From: Comamonadaceae bacterium
GTDB taxonomy: Bacteria > Pseudomonadota > Gammaproteobacteria > Burkholderiales > Burkholderiaceae_C
Direction of reading: 5' to 3'
Length of the DNA: 64,000 nucleotides
Assembly (NCBI GenBank): GCA_027484575.1
Contig: JAIXSQ010000003.1
Coordinates: 1 to 64,000, forward strand
This document shows positions 17,414 to 25,142 of the stretch, piece after piece (position 1 is the stretch's first letter; every line of letters begins with the position of its first letter). A program made the translations under genes and the position numbers. The notes below the pieces were generated by a model, which was not told where the DNA came from, did not search any database, and was given only the letters and a program-made list of their open reading frames with translations.

Positions 17414-18637
17414 CTAGTGCCGGATCGCCCGTTCCACCACCGCCGCCGCCTGCAGGCACAGCGCATCGGCGTCGACCGGGGCGATCACCTGCACGCCCAT
17501 GGGCAGGCCCTGCACGCCGGTCAGGCCGGGCACGTTGCAGCAGGGCACGTGCAGCAGGGTCCAGGCGCGGTTGTAGAGCGAGGCGCCGGTGGACCTGGCC
17601 GACAGCGGCGGCGCCTCGTCGGGGGCGCTGGGCGTGAGCAGCACGTCGATGCCGTCGAACAGCGCGCCCAGGCGCGCGCGGGCCGCGGCGGCCGTGGCCT
17701 GCGCGGCCGCGTACTGGGCATCGCTCACCTGCTGCGCCTGCGCCAGGTAGTCGCGCAGCTCCTGCGACAGCGCCTCGCGGTGGAACGCGTCCTCGTCCGC
17801 CACCGCACGCGCGGCCTCCCAGCCCTGGATCACGTCCTGCGCATGGAAGGACTCGCCCACCCAGGCGGGCAGCACCACGTCCTTGACCGTCACGCCGGCC
17901 GCGGCCAGCCGGTCCCTGGCGGTCTCCAGCGCCTGCCGCGCGCTGGCGGACAGCTCGGCCCAGGGATAGGCCCAGGCGATGCCCACCACCGGCGTGCGCT
18001 GCAGGGGCGCCGTGGCCCAGGGGCGGCCGGCGATGGCCTGCGCGCATTGCGCCATCTCGGCCACGGTGCGGGTGAACAGGCCCACGGTGTCGAGCGACCA
18101 CGAGAAGCACTTGAGGCCCGGCGTGGGCAGGGCGCCGAAGCTGGGCTTGAAGCCCACCACGCCGCAGTACGAGGCCGGGCGCACGACCGAGCCGCCGGTC
18201 TGCGTGCCCACGGCCAGCGGCACCAGGCCCGCGGCCACCGCCGCGGCCGAGCCGGCCGAGGAACCGCCGGGCGTGTGGCCGGGCGCGTTCGGGTTCAGCG
18301 TGGGCGCGGGATGCAGGAAGGCGAACTCGGTGGTGCTGGTCTTGCCCACCACCACCCCGCCGGCGCGGCGCACGGCCTGCACGATCGCGGCGTCGTGGCG
18401 CGGCCGGTGGCCGGCGTACAGCGCCGAGGCGTAGGCGGTGGGCAGGGTGGCGGTGTCGAAGATGTCCTTGACGCCCACCGGCAGGCCGGCCAGCGCGCCG
18501 CCGTGGGCCAGGGCGCGGTCCAGCTCGCGCCGTGCGCCGTCGGCGTCGTGCACGGCGGCGAAGGCCTGCAGTTCGCGGTCGCGCTCGGCGATGGCGGCGA
18601 GCGTGTCGGTGATGCGTTGCTGTGCGGCGCTGTTCAT
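17414..18637 (-). CDS. Amidase signature family protein
   Basis: A 407-residue serine hydrolase that cleaves amide bonds. The Ser-cisSer-Lys triad is intact: Lys57 (GLPVGVKDIF), Ser126 (GGSSAGS) and Ser150 (GTQTGGS). The spacings of 69 and 24 residues equal those of malonamidase E2. Without GatC-interacting features or gatB/gatC neighbours it is unlikely to be GatA. The ATG at 18637 opens MNSAAQQRITDTL. mogA lies 55 bases upstream on the same strand. The physiological amide is not predictable. Confidence 0.9.
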   Translation of the reverse strand: MNSAAQQRITDTLAAIAERDRELQAFAAVHDADGARRELDRALAHGGALAGLPVGVKDIFDTATLPTAYASALYAGHRPRHDAAIVQAVRRAGGVVVGKTSTTEFAFLHPAPTLNPNAPGHTPGGSSAGSAAAVAAGLVPLAVGTQTGGSVVRPASYCGVVGFKPSFGALPTPGLKCFSWSLDTVGLFTRTVAEMAQCAQAIAGRPWATAPLQRTPVVGIAWAYPWAELSASARQALETARDRLAAAGVTVKDVVLPAWVGESFHAQDVIQGWEAARAVADEDAFHREALSQELRDYLAQAQQVSDAQYAAAQATAAAARARLGALFDGIDVLLTPSAPDEAPPLSARSTGASLYNRAWTLLHVPCCNVPGLTGVQGLPMGVQVIAPVDADALCLQAAAVVERAIRH

Positions 18638-18692
18638 GGGGTTGTCCTTCGCGCTACGCGCTGCGGAATTCGCCTTGGGGCGGCCCGGCGGC

Positions 18693-19340
18693 TCATGCGG
18701 CGGTGCCTCGGGCAGGACGGATCGCGGACTTGGGGCGGAAAGCCTTGCAGACGCTGTCGTCGGTCTTCAGGTAGGGCCCGCCGATCAGGTCGATGCAGTA
18801 GGGCACGGCCGCGAAGATGCCGGGCACGAGCTGCTGGCCCTGCGCGTCCTTCAGGCCCTCGAGCGTCTCCTGGATGGACTTGGGCTGGCCGGGCAGGTTG
18901 ATCACCAGCGCGCTGCCGCGGATCACCGCGACCTGCCGCGACAGGATGGCCGTGGGCACGAAGCGCAGGCTGATCTGGCGCATCTGCTCGCCGAAGCCGG
19001 GCATCTCCTTGTCGGCGATGGCCAGCGTGGCCTCGGGCGTGACGTCGCGCCGCGCGGGGCCGGTGCCGCCGGTGGTGAGCACCAGGTCGCACTTGGCGAC
19101 GTCGACCAGTTCGACCAGCGCCGCGCTGATGCGGTCCTGCTCGTCGGGGATGAGCCGCGGCTCGAAGGTGATGGGATTCCTGAGCGCGCGGCCCAGCCAC
19201 TCGCGCAGGGCCGGCAGGCCCTTGTCCTCGTACACGCCGGTGGAGGCGCGGTCGCTCACCGACACGATGCCGATGCGCACCGCATCGTGCTCAGTCGTCG
19301 TGGGTCCCGTCGGCGGCGGGCTCGTCGTGCTGCTGCTCAT
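18693..19340 (-). CDS. mogA: Molybdopterin adenylyltransferase
   Basis: MogA adenylylates molybdopterin before molybdate insertion in molybdenum cofactor synthesis. The 215-residue protein has the MoaB/Mog fold with VRIGIVSVSDRAS near residue 21, the hallmark LVLTTGGTGPARRDVTPEA near residue 85, and INLPGQPKSIQE near residue 153. Its N-terminus (MSSSTTSPPPTGPTT) is a disordered extension that overlaps the end of darP by 50 bases; a shorter start is possible. The cofactor made is needed by NasA encoded at 26-29 kb. Confidence 0.93.
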   Translation of the reverse strand: MSSSTTSPPPTGPTTTEHDAVRIGIVSVSDRASTGVYEDKGLPALREWLGRALRNPITFEPRLIPDEQDRISAALVELVDVAKCDLVLTTGGTGPARRDVTPEATLAIADKEMPGFGEQMRQISLRFVPTAILSRQVAVIRGSALVINLPGQPKSIQETLEGLKDAQGQQLVPGIFAAVPYCIDLIGGPYLKTDDSVCKAFRPKSAIRPARGTAA

Positions 19341-19947
19341 CCTGCAATGTCTCCTTGACGATCTGGAAGATCTCGCGCCACGCGCGGCCGTGCCGCGGCG
19401 GCTGGCCGCGGCTGATCTCGTCCTGCGTGGGCTGCCTGTCCTTGCGGGCCTGCCGCACCAGCGCGCGCAGCTGCTGGCTGTCGGTGCCCGGGTGCTGGGC
19501 GATCCATTCCTGCAGCGCCTCGTCGCGCGCCACCATGTCCTCGCGCCAGCGCTCGGCCGCGTGCAGCGCCAGCGTGGCCTGGGCCGAGCCGGCGCGCTGC
19601 TCCTCGAGCGCGGCGCGGGCAGCCTCGACCTGCTCGGGGTCGAGCTGGCGCATCAGCTTGCCCACGTACTGCATCTGGCGGCGCTTGCCCTCGAAGTTCG
19701 TGATGCGCCGCGCCTCGTCCATCGCGTCGACCAGCGAGGTGGGTAGCTCGAGCCGGTCGAACAGTTCGGCGCGCAGGGACATCAGCTGCTCGCCGAGCTT
19801 CTGCAGCTCGGTGCTCTCGCGCTTGAGCTCGGTCTTGCTGTTGTCCTGGAAATGCTTGAGTTCGGCCTTCAGCTGCAGGTCGAGTTCGCTGCCTTCGGCG
19901 ACGAACTGCCCGCGCACGAAGTAGCCTTTTTTGGGTTTGCGTGCCAT
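19291..19947 (-). CDS. darP: Ribosome-associated 50S assembly factor DarP (YjgA)
   Basis: DarP/YjgA binds late 50S subunit precursors and helps 23S rRNA folding near the peptidyl-transferase centre. The 218-residue protein is almost entirely helical and charged. It shows the family landmarks SKTELKRESTELQKLGE near residue 37, LPTSLVDAMDEARRI near 69, RRQMQYVGKLMRQLD near 91 and WREDMVARDEALQEW near 133, with an acidic C-terminus. The start ATG at 19947 opens MARKPKKGYF. It overlaps mogA downstream and is divergent from pmbA, the conserved proteobacterial arrangement. Confidence 0.93.
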   Translation of the reverse strand: MARKPKKGYFVRGQFVAEGSELDLQLKAELKHFQDNSKTELKRESTELQKLGEQLMSLRAELFDRLELPTSLVDAMDEARRITNFEGKRRQMQYVGKLMRQLDPEQVEAARAALEEQRAGSAQATLALHAAERWREDMVARDEALQEWIAQHPGTDSQQLRALVRQARKDRQPTQDEISRGQPPRHGRAWREIFQIVKETLQDEQQHDEPAADGTHDD

Positions 19948-19993
19948 GGTGGGGAGATGGGTGGCGCGGCCCGGCGGTGCGGGAGGCCACACG

Positions 19994-20000
19994 TATCATA
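19994..20000. promoter_or_regulatory. Overlapping divergent -10 boxes of pmbA and darP
   Basis: The plus strand reads TATCAT (19994-19999) and the minus strand reads TATGAT (19995-20000). Used as -10 elements they would start pmbA transcription almost at its ATG (20009) and darP about 40 bases before its ATG. No good -35 element is visible for either. Confidence 0.4.
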
Positions 20001-20008
20001 GCCACCCC

Positions 20009-21385
20009 ATGACGCAAGCCCCCACCCGCGCCGCAGCCGGCTTCTCGTACACCCGCGCCGACTTCGAGCGCCTCGTCGACCAGGCCCTCGCCCATGCGAA
20101 GACGCTCGGCGCCACCGATGCCGGCGCGGAGGCCAGCGAAGGCTGCGGCCTGTCGGTGTCGGTGCGCAAGGGCGAGCTCGAGAACGTCGAGCGCAACCGC
20201 GACAAGTCGCTGGGCGTGACGGTCTACATCGGCCAGCGGCGCGGCAACGCCAGCACCTCCGACTTCTCCGAGCCGGCCATCCGCCAGACCGTGCAGGCGG
20301 CCTACGACATCGCGCGCTTCACCGCCGAGGACCCCGTAGCCGGCCTGCCCGATGCGGCCGACATCGCCGGCGCGCACGAGCAGCCCGACCTGGACCTGTT
20401 CCATCCCTGGGACATCACCAGCGAGCGCGCCGCCGAGCTGGCGCTGGCCTGCGAGGCCGCTGCCTTCGCGACCGACCGGCGCATCACCAACAGCGAAGGC
20501 GCCGGCGTGTCGGCGCAGCAGAGCCATTTCTTCAGCGCCCACACCCGGGGCTTCCGCGGCGGCTACGCCAGTTCGCGGCACTCGGTGTCGGTGGCGCCGA
20601 TCGCGGGCAAGGGCGACGGCATGCAGCGCGACGCCTGGTACTCGTCGATGCGCTCGCCCGACGAACTGGCCAGCCCCGAGGCCGTGGGCCGCTACGCCGC
20701 CGAGCGCGCGCTGGCGCGCCTGAAGTCGCGCAAGATCAGCACGCGCGAGTGCCCGGTGCTGTTCGAGTCGCCCCTGGCCGCGGGCCTGCTGGGCGCCTAC
20801 GTGCAGGCCACCAGCGGCGGCGCGCTGTACCGGCGCAGCACCTTCCTGCTCGATGCGCTGGGCAAGGACGTGTTCCCCCGGCACATCGACATCACCGAAG
20901 ACCCGCACCTGCGCCGCGGCAAGGGCAGCGCGCCCTTCGACGAGGAGGGCGTGCGCACCAAGGCGCGCAAGGTGGTCGATGCGGGGCGGGTCGAGGGCTA
21001 TTTCCTGTCGAGCTATTCGGCCCGCAAGCTGGGCATGCCCACCACGGGCAACGCCGGCGGCTCGCACAACCTCACGCTGGGCTCGCGCCTGACGCAGCCG
21101 GGCGACGACCTGCCGCAGATGCTGCGCAAGCTGGGCACGGGCCTGTTCGTGATCGAGCTGATGGGCCAGGGCGTGAACTACGTGACCGGCGACTACTCGC
21201 GCGGCGCGAGCGGCTTCTGGGTCGAGAACGGCGAGATCGCGTTCCCGGTGCAGGAGATCACCATCGCCGGCAACCTGCGCGACATGCTGGCCGGCATCCA
21301 GGCCGTGGGTGCCGACACCTACAACTACGGTGCGAAGACGGTGGGGTCGATCCTGATCGACCGGATGAAGTTGGCGGGCTCGTAA
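20009..21385 (+). CDS. pmbA: Metalloprotease PmbA (TldE)
   Basis: PmbA/TldE pairs with TldD to form a heterodimeric metalloprotease that processes modified peptides and antitoxins such as CcdA. The 458-residue protein matches the family throughout: VSVRKGELENVERNRDKSLG near residue 52, STSDFSEPAIRQTVQAAYD near 86, TNSEGAGVSAQQSHFFSA near 156, and the C-terminal MGQGVNYVTGDYSRGASGFWV near 386. The metal is provided by TldD; tldD is not in this window. The ATG at 20009 is the family start. darP is divergent; yqeY converges downstream with two repeats between. Confidence 0.95.
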   Translation: MTQAPTRAAAGFSYTRADFERLVDQALAHAKTLGATDAGAEASEGCGLSVSVRKGELENVERNRDKSLGVTVYIGQRRGNASTSDFSEPAIRQTVQAAYDIARFTAEDPVAGLPDAADIAGAHEQPDLDLFHPWDITSERAAELALACEAAAFATDRRITNSEGAGVSAQQSHFFSAHTRGFRGGYASSRHSVSVAPIAGKGDGMQRDAWYSSMRSPDELASPEAVGRYAAERALARLKSRKISTRECPVLFESPLAAGLLGAYVQATSGGALYRRSTFLLDALGKDVFPRHIDITEDPHLRRGKGSAPFDEEGVRTKARKVVDAGRVEGYFLSSYSARKLGMPTTGNAGGSHNLTLGSRLTQPGDDLPQMLRKLGTGLFVIELMGQGVNYVTGDYSRGASGFWVENGEIAFPVQEITIAGNLRDMLAGIQAVGADTYNYGAKTVGSILIDRMKLAGS

Positions 21386-21393
21386 GGGGCCGC

Positions 21394-21473
21394 GTCGCCA
21401 TCCCCGCGCAGGCGGGGATCCACGAACGACCCTCGCGCCTGATCATGGACGCCCGCCTGGGCGGGCATGACGG
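21394..21473. repeat. REP-like palindromic repeat, type 1 pair
   Basis: GTCGCCATCCCCGCGCAGGC and inverted CGCCCGCCTGGGCGGGCATG. The right arm has a G for C change in the stem, with matching loss of loop symmetry. It starts 9 bases after the pmbA stop. Confidence 0.8.
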
Positions 21474-21477
21474 GTCG

Positions 21478-21559
21478 GTCATCCCGGCGAACGCCGGGAT
21501 CCGGTGACTTCTTGCGGCCGGCGACAGTCACTGGGCCCCGGCTTTCGCCGGGGCGACGA
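21478..21559. repeat. REP-like palindromic repeat, type 2 pair
   Basis: GTCATCCCGGCGAACGCCGG ... AGTCACTGG and inverted CCCCGGCTTTCGCCGGGGCG. It ends 4 bases before the convergent yqeY stop codon. Confidence 0.85.
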
Positions 21560-21562
21560 AGG

Positions 21563-22006
21563 TCAGCCCAGCGCCGCCTTCACCGCCGCCGACACCTGGG
21601 CCATCTCGGCCTTGCCGGCCAACTGCTGCTTGGCCGCACCCATGACCTTGCCCATGTCGCCCGGGCCGCTGGCGCCCAGCGCGGCCACGATGGCCTTCAC
21701 CGCGGCGGCGACCTCCTCGGCCGACAGGCGGGCAGGCAGGTAGGCCTGCAGCACCGTGACCTCGGCGGCTTCCTTGTCGGCCAGGTCCTGGCGGCCGGCC
21801 TTCTGGAACGCGTCGATGCTGTCCTTGCGCTGCTTGATCAGCTTGTCGACGATGCCCACGACCGCGGTGTCGTCCAGCTCGATGCGCTCGTCGACCTCTT
21901 TCTGCTTCATCGCGGCGGTCAGCAGGCGGATGGTGCCCAGGCGGTCCATCTCCTTGGCGCGCATGGCGGCCTTCATGTCCTCGGTGATGCGCTCTTTCAG
22001 GCTCAT
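21563..22006 (-). CDS. yqeY: GatB/YqeY-domain protein
   Basis: A 147-residue YqeY-family protein related to the tail domain of GatB, which contacts tRNA in the Asp/Glu-tRNA amidotransferase. Family landmarks are SLKERITEDMKAAMRAKE at the start, LGTIRLLTAAMKQKEVDER near residue 23, YLPARLSAEEV near residue 89 and GDMGKVMGAAKQQLAGKA near residue 115. Its exact biochemical role is unsettled. It lies 114 bases downstream of rpsU on the same strand, the common rpsU-yqeY arrangement; hairpins in the gap may reduce readthrough. Confidence 0.93.
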   Translation of the reverse strand: MSLKERITEDMKAAMRAKEMDRLGTIRLLTAAMKQKEVDERIELDDTAVVGIVDKLIKQRKDSIDAFQKAGRQDLADKEAAEVTVLQAYLPARLSAEEVAAAVKAIVAALGASGPGDMGKVMGAAKQQLAGKAEMAQVSAAVKAALG

Positions 22007-22055
22007 GGCGTGGTTCCTCGTGGGGTGCGTGTGGCGTGGGTGTCCGGAAACGACG

Positions 22056-22114
22056 AGGCCTGCCGCGAGCGTCCCCGGGGCAGGCCTGGTCGGGTGCCGC
22101 CCCGCAGGGCGGCA
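22056..22114 (-). promoter_or_regulatory. Two hairpins in the rpsU-yqeY intergenic region
   Basis: AGGCCTGCC (22056-22064) can pair with the arm at 22079-22087, and TGCCGCCC (22095-22102) pairs with GGGCGGCA (22107-22114) around CGCA. Neither is followed by a U tract, so they look like mRNA-processing or stability structures rather than full terminators. Confidence 0.45.
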
Positions 22115-22120
22115 GAAGCG

Positions 22121-22333
22121 TCAGTACAGCTTCTTGGGCAGCTGCATGCTGCGCACGCGCTTGTAGTGGCGCTTGACCGCGGCGGCCTTCTTGCGCTTGC
22201 GCTCGGAAGTCGGCTTCTCGTAGAACTCGCGGGCGCGCAGCTCGGTGAGCAGGCCCAGCTTCTCGATGGTGCGCTTGAAGCGGCGCAGGGCCACGTCGAA
22301 CGGCTCGTTTTCCTTGACTCGAATCGTCGTCAT
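22121..22333 (-). CDS. rpsU: 30S ribosomal protein S21
   Basis: S21 is a small basic protein of the 30S subunit needed for initiation on many mRNAs. The 70 residues, [20 protein letters not shown] onward with a lysine/arginine-rich second half ([18 protein letters not shown]), are standard length and sequence for betaproteobacteria. A strong promoter lies about 100 bases upstream and a leader hairpin is present. Confidence 0.98.
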   Translation of the reverse strand: MTTIRVKENEPFDVALRRFKRTIEKLGLLTELRAREFYEKPTSERKRKKAAAVKRHYKRVRSMQLPKKLY

Positions 22334-22353
22334 CTAACTGTTGATCTTGATGG

Positions 22354-22378
22354 TGCCGCGGGAGATCGGGCCCGCGGC
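22354..22378 (-). promoter_or_regulatory. Leader hairpin of rpsU
   Basis: GCCGCGGG (22355-22362) pairs perfectly with CCCGCGGC (22371-22378) around an 8-base loop in the untranslated leader, 22 bases before the ATG. It has no U tract, so a translational or stability role is more likely than termination. Confidence 0.5.
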
Positions 22379-22433
22379 GAGTTGTCCCGACTGAGTGATC
22401 TGTGGCCGTCGGGGTTTGCCGGCAAAGCCGCGG

Positions 22434-22461
22434 ATTATAGCCACGCCGGCCGGGCGGGCAA
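22434..22461 (-). promoter_or_regulatory. Sigma-70-type promoter of rpsU
   Basis: On the minus strand TTGCCC (-35, 22456-22461), a 16-base spacer, then a perfect TATAAT (-10, 22434-22439). Transcription would begin near 22427, giving a ~95-base leader. Confidence 0.7.
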
Positions 22462-22472
22462 TCCCGGGGGCT

Positions 22473-23696
22473 TCAGCCCGGCACCAGGGCCTGCGCGCAA
22501 GCCCAGCCGCTGGCCCAGGCCCACTGGAAGTTGTAGCCCCCCAGCCAGCCGGTGATGTCCACCACCTCGCCGATGAAATGCAGCCCGGGCTGGCGCTTGC
22601 ACTCCAGCGTCTGCTGCGACAGCTCGCGCGTGTCCACCCCGCCGGCCATCACCTCGGCCTTGCGCCAGCCCTCGGTGCCCGACGGCACCAGCTCCCAGCG
22701 GCCCAGCTCGGCGGCCAGCCGGGCCAGGGACTTGTCGGCCGCCTCGGCCACCGGCCGCTGCCAGGCCGCGTCGCGCTGCACCCAGGCGTCGGCCAGCCGT
22801 GACGGCACCCAGGCCGCCAGTTCGTTGGCCAGGAGCCTGCGCGAGCGCTGCTTGGCGTCGTGCAGCGCCGCGGCCAGGTCCTGGCCGGCCGCCAGGTCGA
22901 CGCGGATGGGCGTGCCCGGCTGCCAGTAGCTGGAGATCTGCAGCACCGCCGGCCCCGACAGCCCGCGGTGCGTGAACAGCAGGTCCTCGTCGAAGGCCGG
23001 GGCCGCCTTGCCCTCGCCGGTGGCGATGCGCACCGGCAGCGCCAGGCCGGCCAGCGTGGCGAACGGCGCCCAGGCGCCGCCGTCGAAGGTCATCGGCACC
23101 AGCGCCGGGCGGGGCTCGACCACCCGCAGGCCGAACTGGCGGGCCAGCCGCAGGCCGAAGTCGGTGGCGCCGATCTGCGGGATCGGCAGGCCGCCGGTGG
23201 CCACGACCACCTTGCGCGCCTGCACCGTGCCCCGGTCGGTGTCCAGCGCGTACAGCGCCTCGGCGTCGTGCCAGCGCAGCGCGCGCACCGCGCACGGCTG
23301 CCAGCGCTCGACGCCGCCGGCGCCGCACTCGGCCAGCAGCATGCGGATGAAGTCGTCGCTGCTGCGGTCGCCGAACAGCTGGCCCTTGTGCTTCTCGTGG
23401 AAGGGGATGCCGTGGCGCTGCACCAGCCCGATGAAGTCGGCGGCCGTGTAGCGCGACAGGGCCGAGCGGCAGAACTGCGGGTTCTCGCCCAGGAAGTGCT
23501 TGTGCGGCGCGCGCGGGTCGAGCTCGCGGTTGGTGAAGTTGCAGCGGCCGCCGCCGGAGATGCGGATCTTCTCGGCGACCTTGGCCGCGTGGTCGATCAC
23601 CAGCACGCGCGCGCCCAGCTGGCCGGCCACGCCGGCGCAGAACAGGCCGGCGGCGCCGGCGCCGATGACGACGGCGTCGTAGGGGGTCTCGGGCAT
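22473..23696 (-). CDS. HI0933/YhiN-family flavoprotein (NAD(P)/FAD-dependent oxidoreductase)
   Basis: A 407-residue FAD-binding protein. The N-terminal Rossmann motif DAVVIGAGAAGLFCA lies at about 6-20, followed by the family signature KIRISGGGRCNFTN near residue 44. ATGGLPIPQIGATDFG near 168 and a C-terminal FIGEVVDITGWLGGYNFQWA near 377 are also typical; the last contacts FAD. Members of this family are conserved but their reactions are mostly unassigned. The ATG at 23696 gives MPETPYDAVV. The stop of the DUF2784 gene is 14 bases upstream on the same strand, so the two may be co-transcribed. Confidence 0.88.
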   Translation of the reverse strand: MPETPYDAVVIGAGAAGLFCAGVAGQLGARVLVIDHAAKVAEKIRISGGGRCNFTNRELDPRAPHKHFLGENPQFCRSALSRYTAADFIGLVQRHGIPFHEKHKGQLFGDRSSDDFIRMLLAECGAGGVERWQPCAVRALRWHDAEALYALDTDRGTVQARKVVVATGGLPIPQIGATDFGLRLARQFGLRVVEPRPALVPMTFDGGAWAPFATLAGLALPVRIATGEGKAAPAFDEDLLFTHRGLSGPAVLQISSYWQPGTPIRVDLAAGQDLAAALHDAKQRSRRLLANELAAWVPSRLADAWVQRDAAWQRPVAEAADKSLARLAAELGRWELVPSGTEGWRKAEVMAGGVDTRELSQQTLECKRQPGLHFIGEVVDITGWLGGYNFQWAWASGWACAQALVPG

Positions 23697-23710
23697 GGGG
23701 CGCGATTGTC

Positions 23711-24127
23711 TCAGCGCGCGGGACGGGTCCCGGGCGGCCAGCGCCACCAGGCCGCCGCCACGGCCAGCGCGAAGGCGGTGTAGGCGGTGGTGAAGGCCCA
23801 GGGCGGCAGGTCCCAGTACAGCCCGCGCGCCAGCCAGTGCGCGACGAAGCCCTGCGCATGCAGGCCCGCCTGGCCGGCGTCGCGCCGCAGGGCCAGTTCC
23901 AGCACGGTCAGCGGGCAGTCGATGCCCAGCCAGGCCTGCGCGGCGACGTAGCCGATGGCGCCCAGGTGGGCCAGGCGGAAGGTCCAGCCGCGCACCCAGC
24001 GCCAGCCGCGGGCCTGGCCGATTGCGATGGCGGGCAGGCCGAGCACGACGAAGGCCACGATGCCGGCGTGCAGCGCGAGCACGGCGTCGGCGAGCGTCGC
24101 GGCGAGGGCGGGGGACATGCAGGCCAT
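23711..24127 (-). CDS. DUF2784 family membrane protein
   Basis: A 138-residue (129 if the second ATG at 24118 is used... see start) integral membrane protein with three or four hydrophobic segments: VLALHAGIVAFVVLGLPAIA near residue 15, LGAIGYVAAQAWLGIDCPLT near 54 and FTTAYTAFALAVAAAWW near 112. The LALHAGIVAFV start, the GIDCPLTVLE motif and the WDLPPW turn are those of DUF2784 proteins. The function is unknown. Two in-frame starts, 24127 and 24118, lie three codons apart; neither has a clear ribosome-binding site. With the 24118 start the product is 135 residues. A flavoprotein gene follows 14 bases downstream. Confidence 0.7.
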   Translation of the reverse strand: MACMSPALAATLADAVLALHAGIVAFVVLGLPAIAIGQARGWRWVRGWTFRLAHLGAIGYVAAQAWLGIDCPLTVLELALRRDAGQAGLHAQGFVAHWLARGLYWDLPPWAFTTAYTAFALAVAAAWWRWPPGTRPAR

Positions 24128-24160
24128 TGTGGGACCGCGGCCGGGTTCGGCAGGGAGGTC

Positions 24161-24267
24161 GTCATCCCCGCGCAGGCGGGGATCCAGTGACGGCCTGTGC
24201 CGACCCATGGCCGTCCAGCCGCGCTGCGCGCGGCATCCTGGATTCCGGCTTCCGCGGGAATGACGGG
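24161..24267. repeat. REP-like palindromic repeat, type 1 left arm with degenerate right arm
   Basis: GTCATCCCCGCGCAGGCGGG and CAGTGAC at the left; the right arm ATTCCGGCTTCCGCGGGAAT GAC is diverged. It lies in the gap upstream of the DUF2784 gene and downstream of cobA. Confidence 0.7.
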
Positions 24268-24280
24268 GGAGGGGAGCGCA

Positions 24281-24366
24281 TCGTCGCCCCGGCGCAAGCC
24301 GGGGCCCAGTGACGTTCGGCGGCCGTGGAACAGCCGCTGCATTCCGGCTTTCGCCGGCATGACGGG
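24281..24366. repeat. REP-like palindromic repeat, type 2 pair
   Basis: GTCGCCCCGGCGCAAGCCGG, CAGTGAC, and inverted ATTCCGGCTTTCGCCGGCAT GAC. It ends 5 bases before the cobA stop codon, downstream of the nitrate operon. Confidence 0.75.
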
Positions 24367-24371
24367 GGTGG

Positions 24372-25142
24372 TCAGGCCGCCCGCGCCATCCCCGGCTGCT
24401 CGGCCACCGCCGCCAGCCCCTGCAGCACGTCACCCACCACGATCACCGCCGGGCTGCCCAGCTGCTCGCGCTCGATGGTGTCGGCCAGCTGGCCCAGGGT
24501 GGTGACCGCATGCCGCTGGTCGGGCAGGGTGGCGCGCTGGATCACGGCCACCGGGGTGTGCGCCGGCAGGCCCTGCAGCAGCTGCTGCTGGATGGCGGCG
24601 GCGCCGCTGACGCCCATGTAGACCACCAGCGTGAGCCTGGCCTGGGCGGCGGTCTGCGCCAGCAGCGTCCAGTCGGGCGGGTCGCCGCCGCGTTGCGCAT
24701 GGCCGGTGACGAACACCACGCCGCGCGCATGTTCGCGGTGCGTCAGCGGCACGCCGAGCGTGGTGACCGCGGCCAGCCCGGCCGTGATGCCGTTGACCAC
24801 CTCGACCCGCACGCCGGCGGCGCGCAGGTGCTCGACCTCCTCGCCGCCGCGGCCGAACACGAAGGGGTCGCCGCCCTTCAGGCGCACCACCGTCTCGCCC
24901 TCGCGCGCGGCCATCACCATCAGCCGCTCGATGAAGGCCTGCGGCGTGCTGGCGCAGCCGCCGCGCTTGCCCACGTGGACGATCCGTGCGCCAGGACGGG
25001 CCAGGGCCACGACCCCGTCGCTCACCAGGTCGTCGACCAGCACCACGGTGGCGGCCTGCAGGGCCTTGACCGCCTTGAGGGTCAGCAGGTCGGGGTCGCC
25101 GGGGCCGGCGCCCACCAGAGTCACCAGGCCGGGGGAGGTCAT
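24372..25142 (-). CDS. cobA: Uroporphyrinogen-III C-methyltransferase (SUMT)
   Basis: CobA methylates uroporphyrinogen III at C2 and C7 to precorrin-2, the first step of siroheme and cobalamin synthesis. The 256-residue protein has the tetrapyrrole-methylase motifs VGAGPGDPDLLTLKA near residue 9, RLKGGDPFVFGRGGEE near 86 and GVPLTHREHARGVVFVTGH near 128. It lacks the CysG oxidase/ferrochelatase part. The ATG at 25142 overlaps the ybiB stop (ATGA), so it is the last gene of the nitrate operon. Siroheme is the cofactor of NirB, which explains the linkage. Confidence 0.95.
   Translation of the reverse strand: MTSPGLVTLVGAGPGDPDLLTLKAVKALQAATVVLVDDLVSDGVVALARPGARIVHVGKRGGCASTPQAFIERLMVMAAREGETVVRLKGGDPFVFGRGGEEVEHLRAAGVRVEVVNGITAGLAAVTTLGVPLTHREHARGVVFVTGHAQRGGDPPDWTLLAQTAAQARLTLVVYMGVSGAAAIQQQLLQGLPAHTPVAVIQRATLPDQRHAVTTLGQLADTIEREQLGSPAVIVVGDVLQGLAAVAEQPGMARAA

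Noticed and set aside
17414..18637. Glutamyl-tRNA amidotransferase subunit A (gatA)
   Set aside because: The triad is shared with all amidases, and the protein is short for GatA (~485) with no gatB or gatC near it.
21563..22006. Small gatB fragment or pseudogene
   Set aside because: The length and sequence are those of complete, stand-alone YqeY proteins found next to rpsU.
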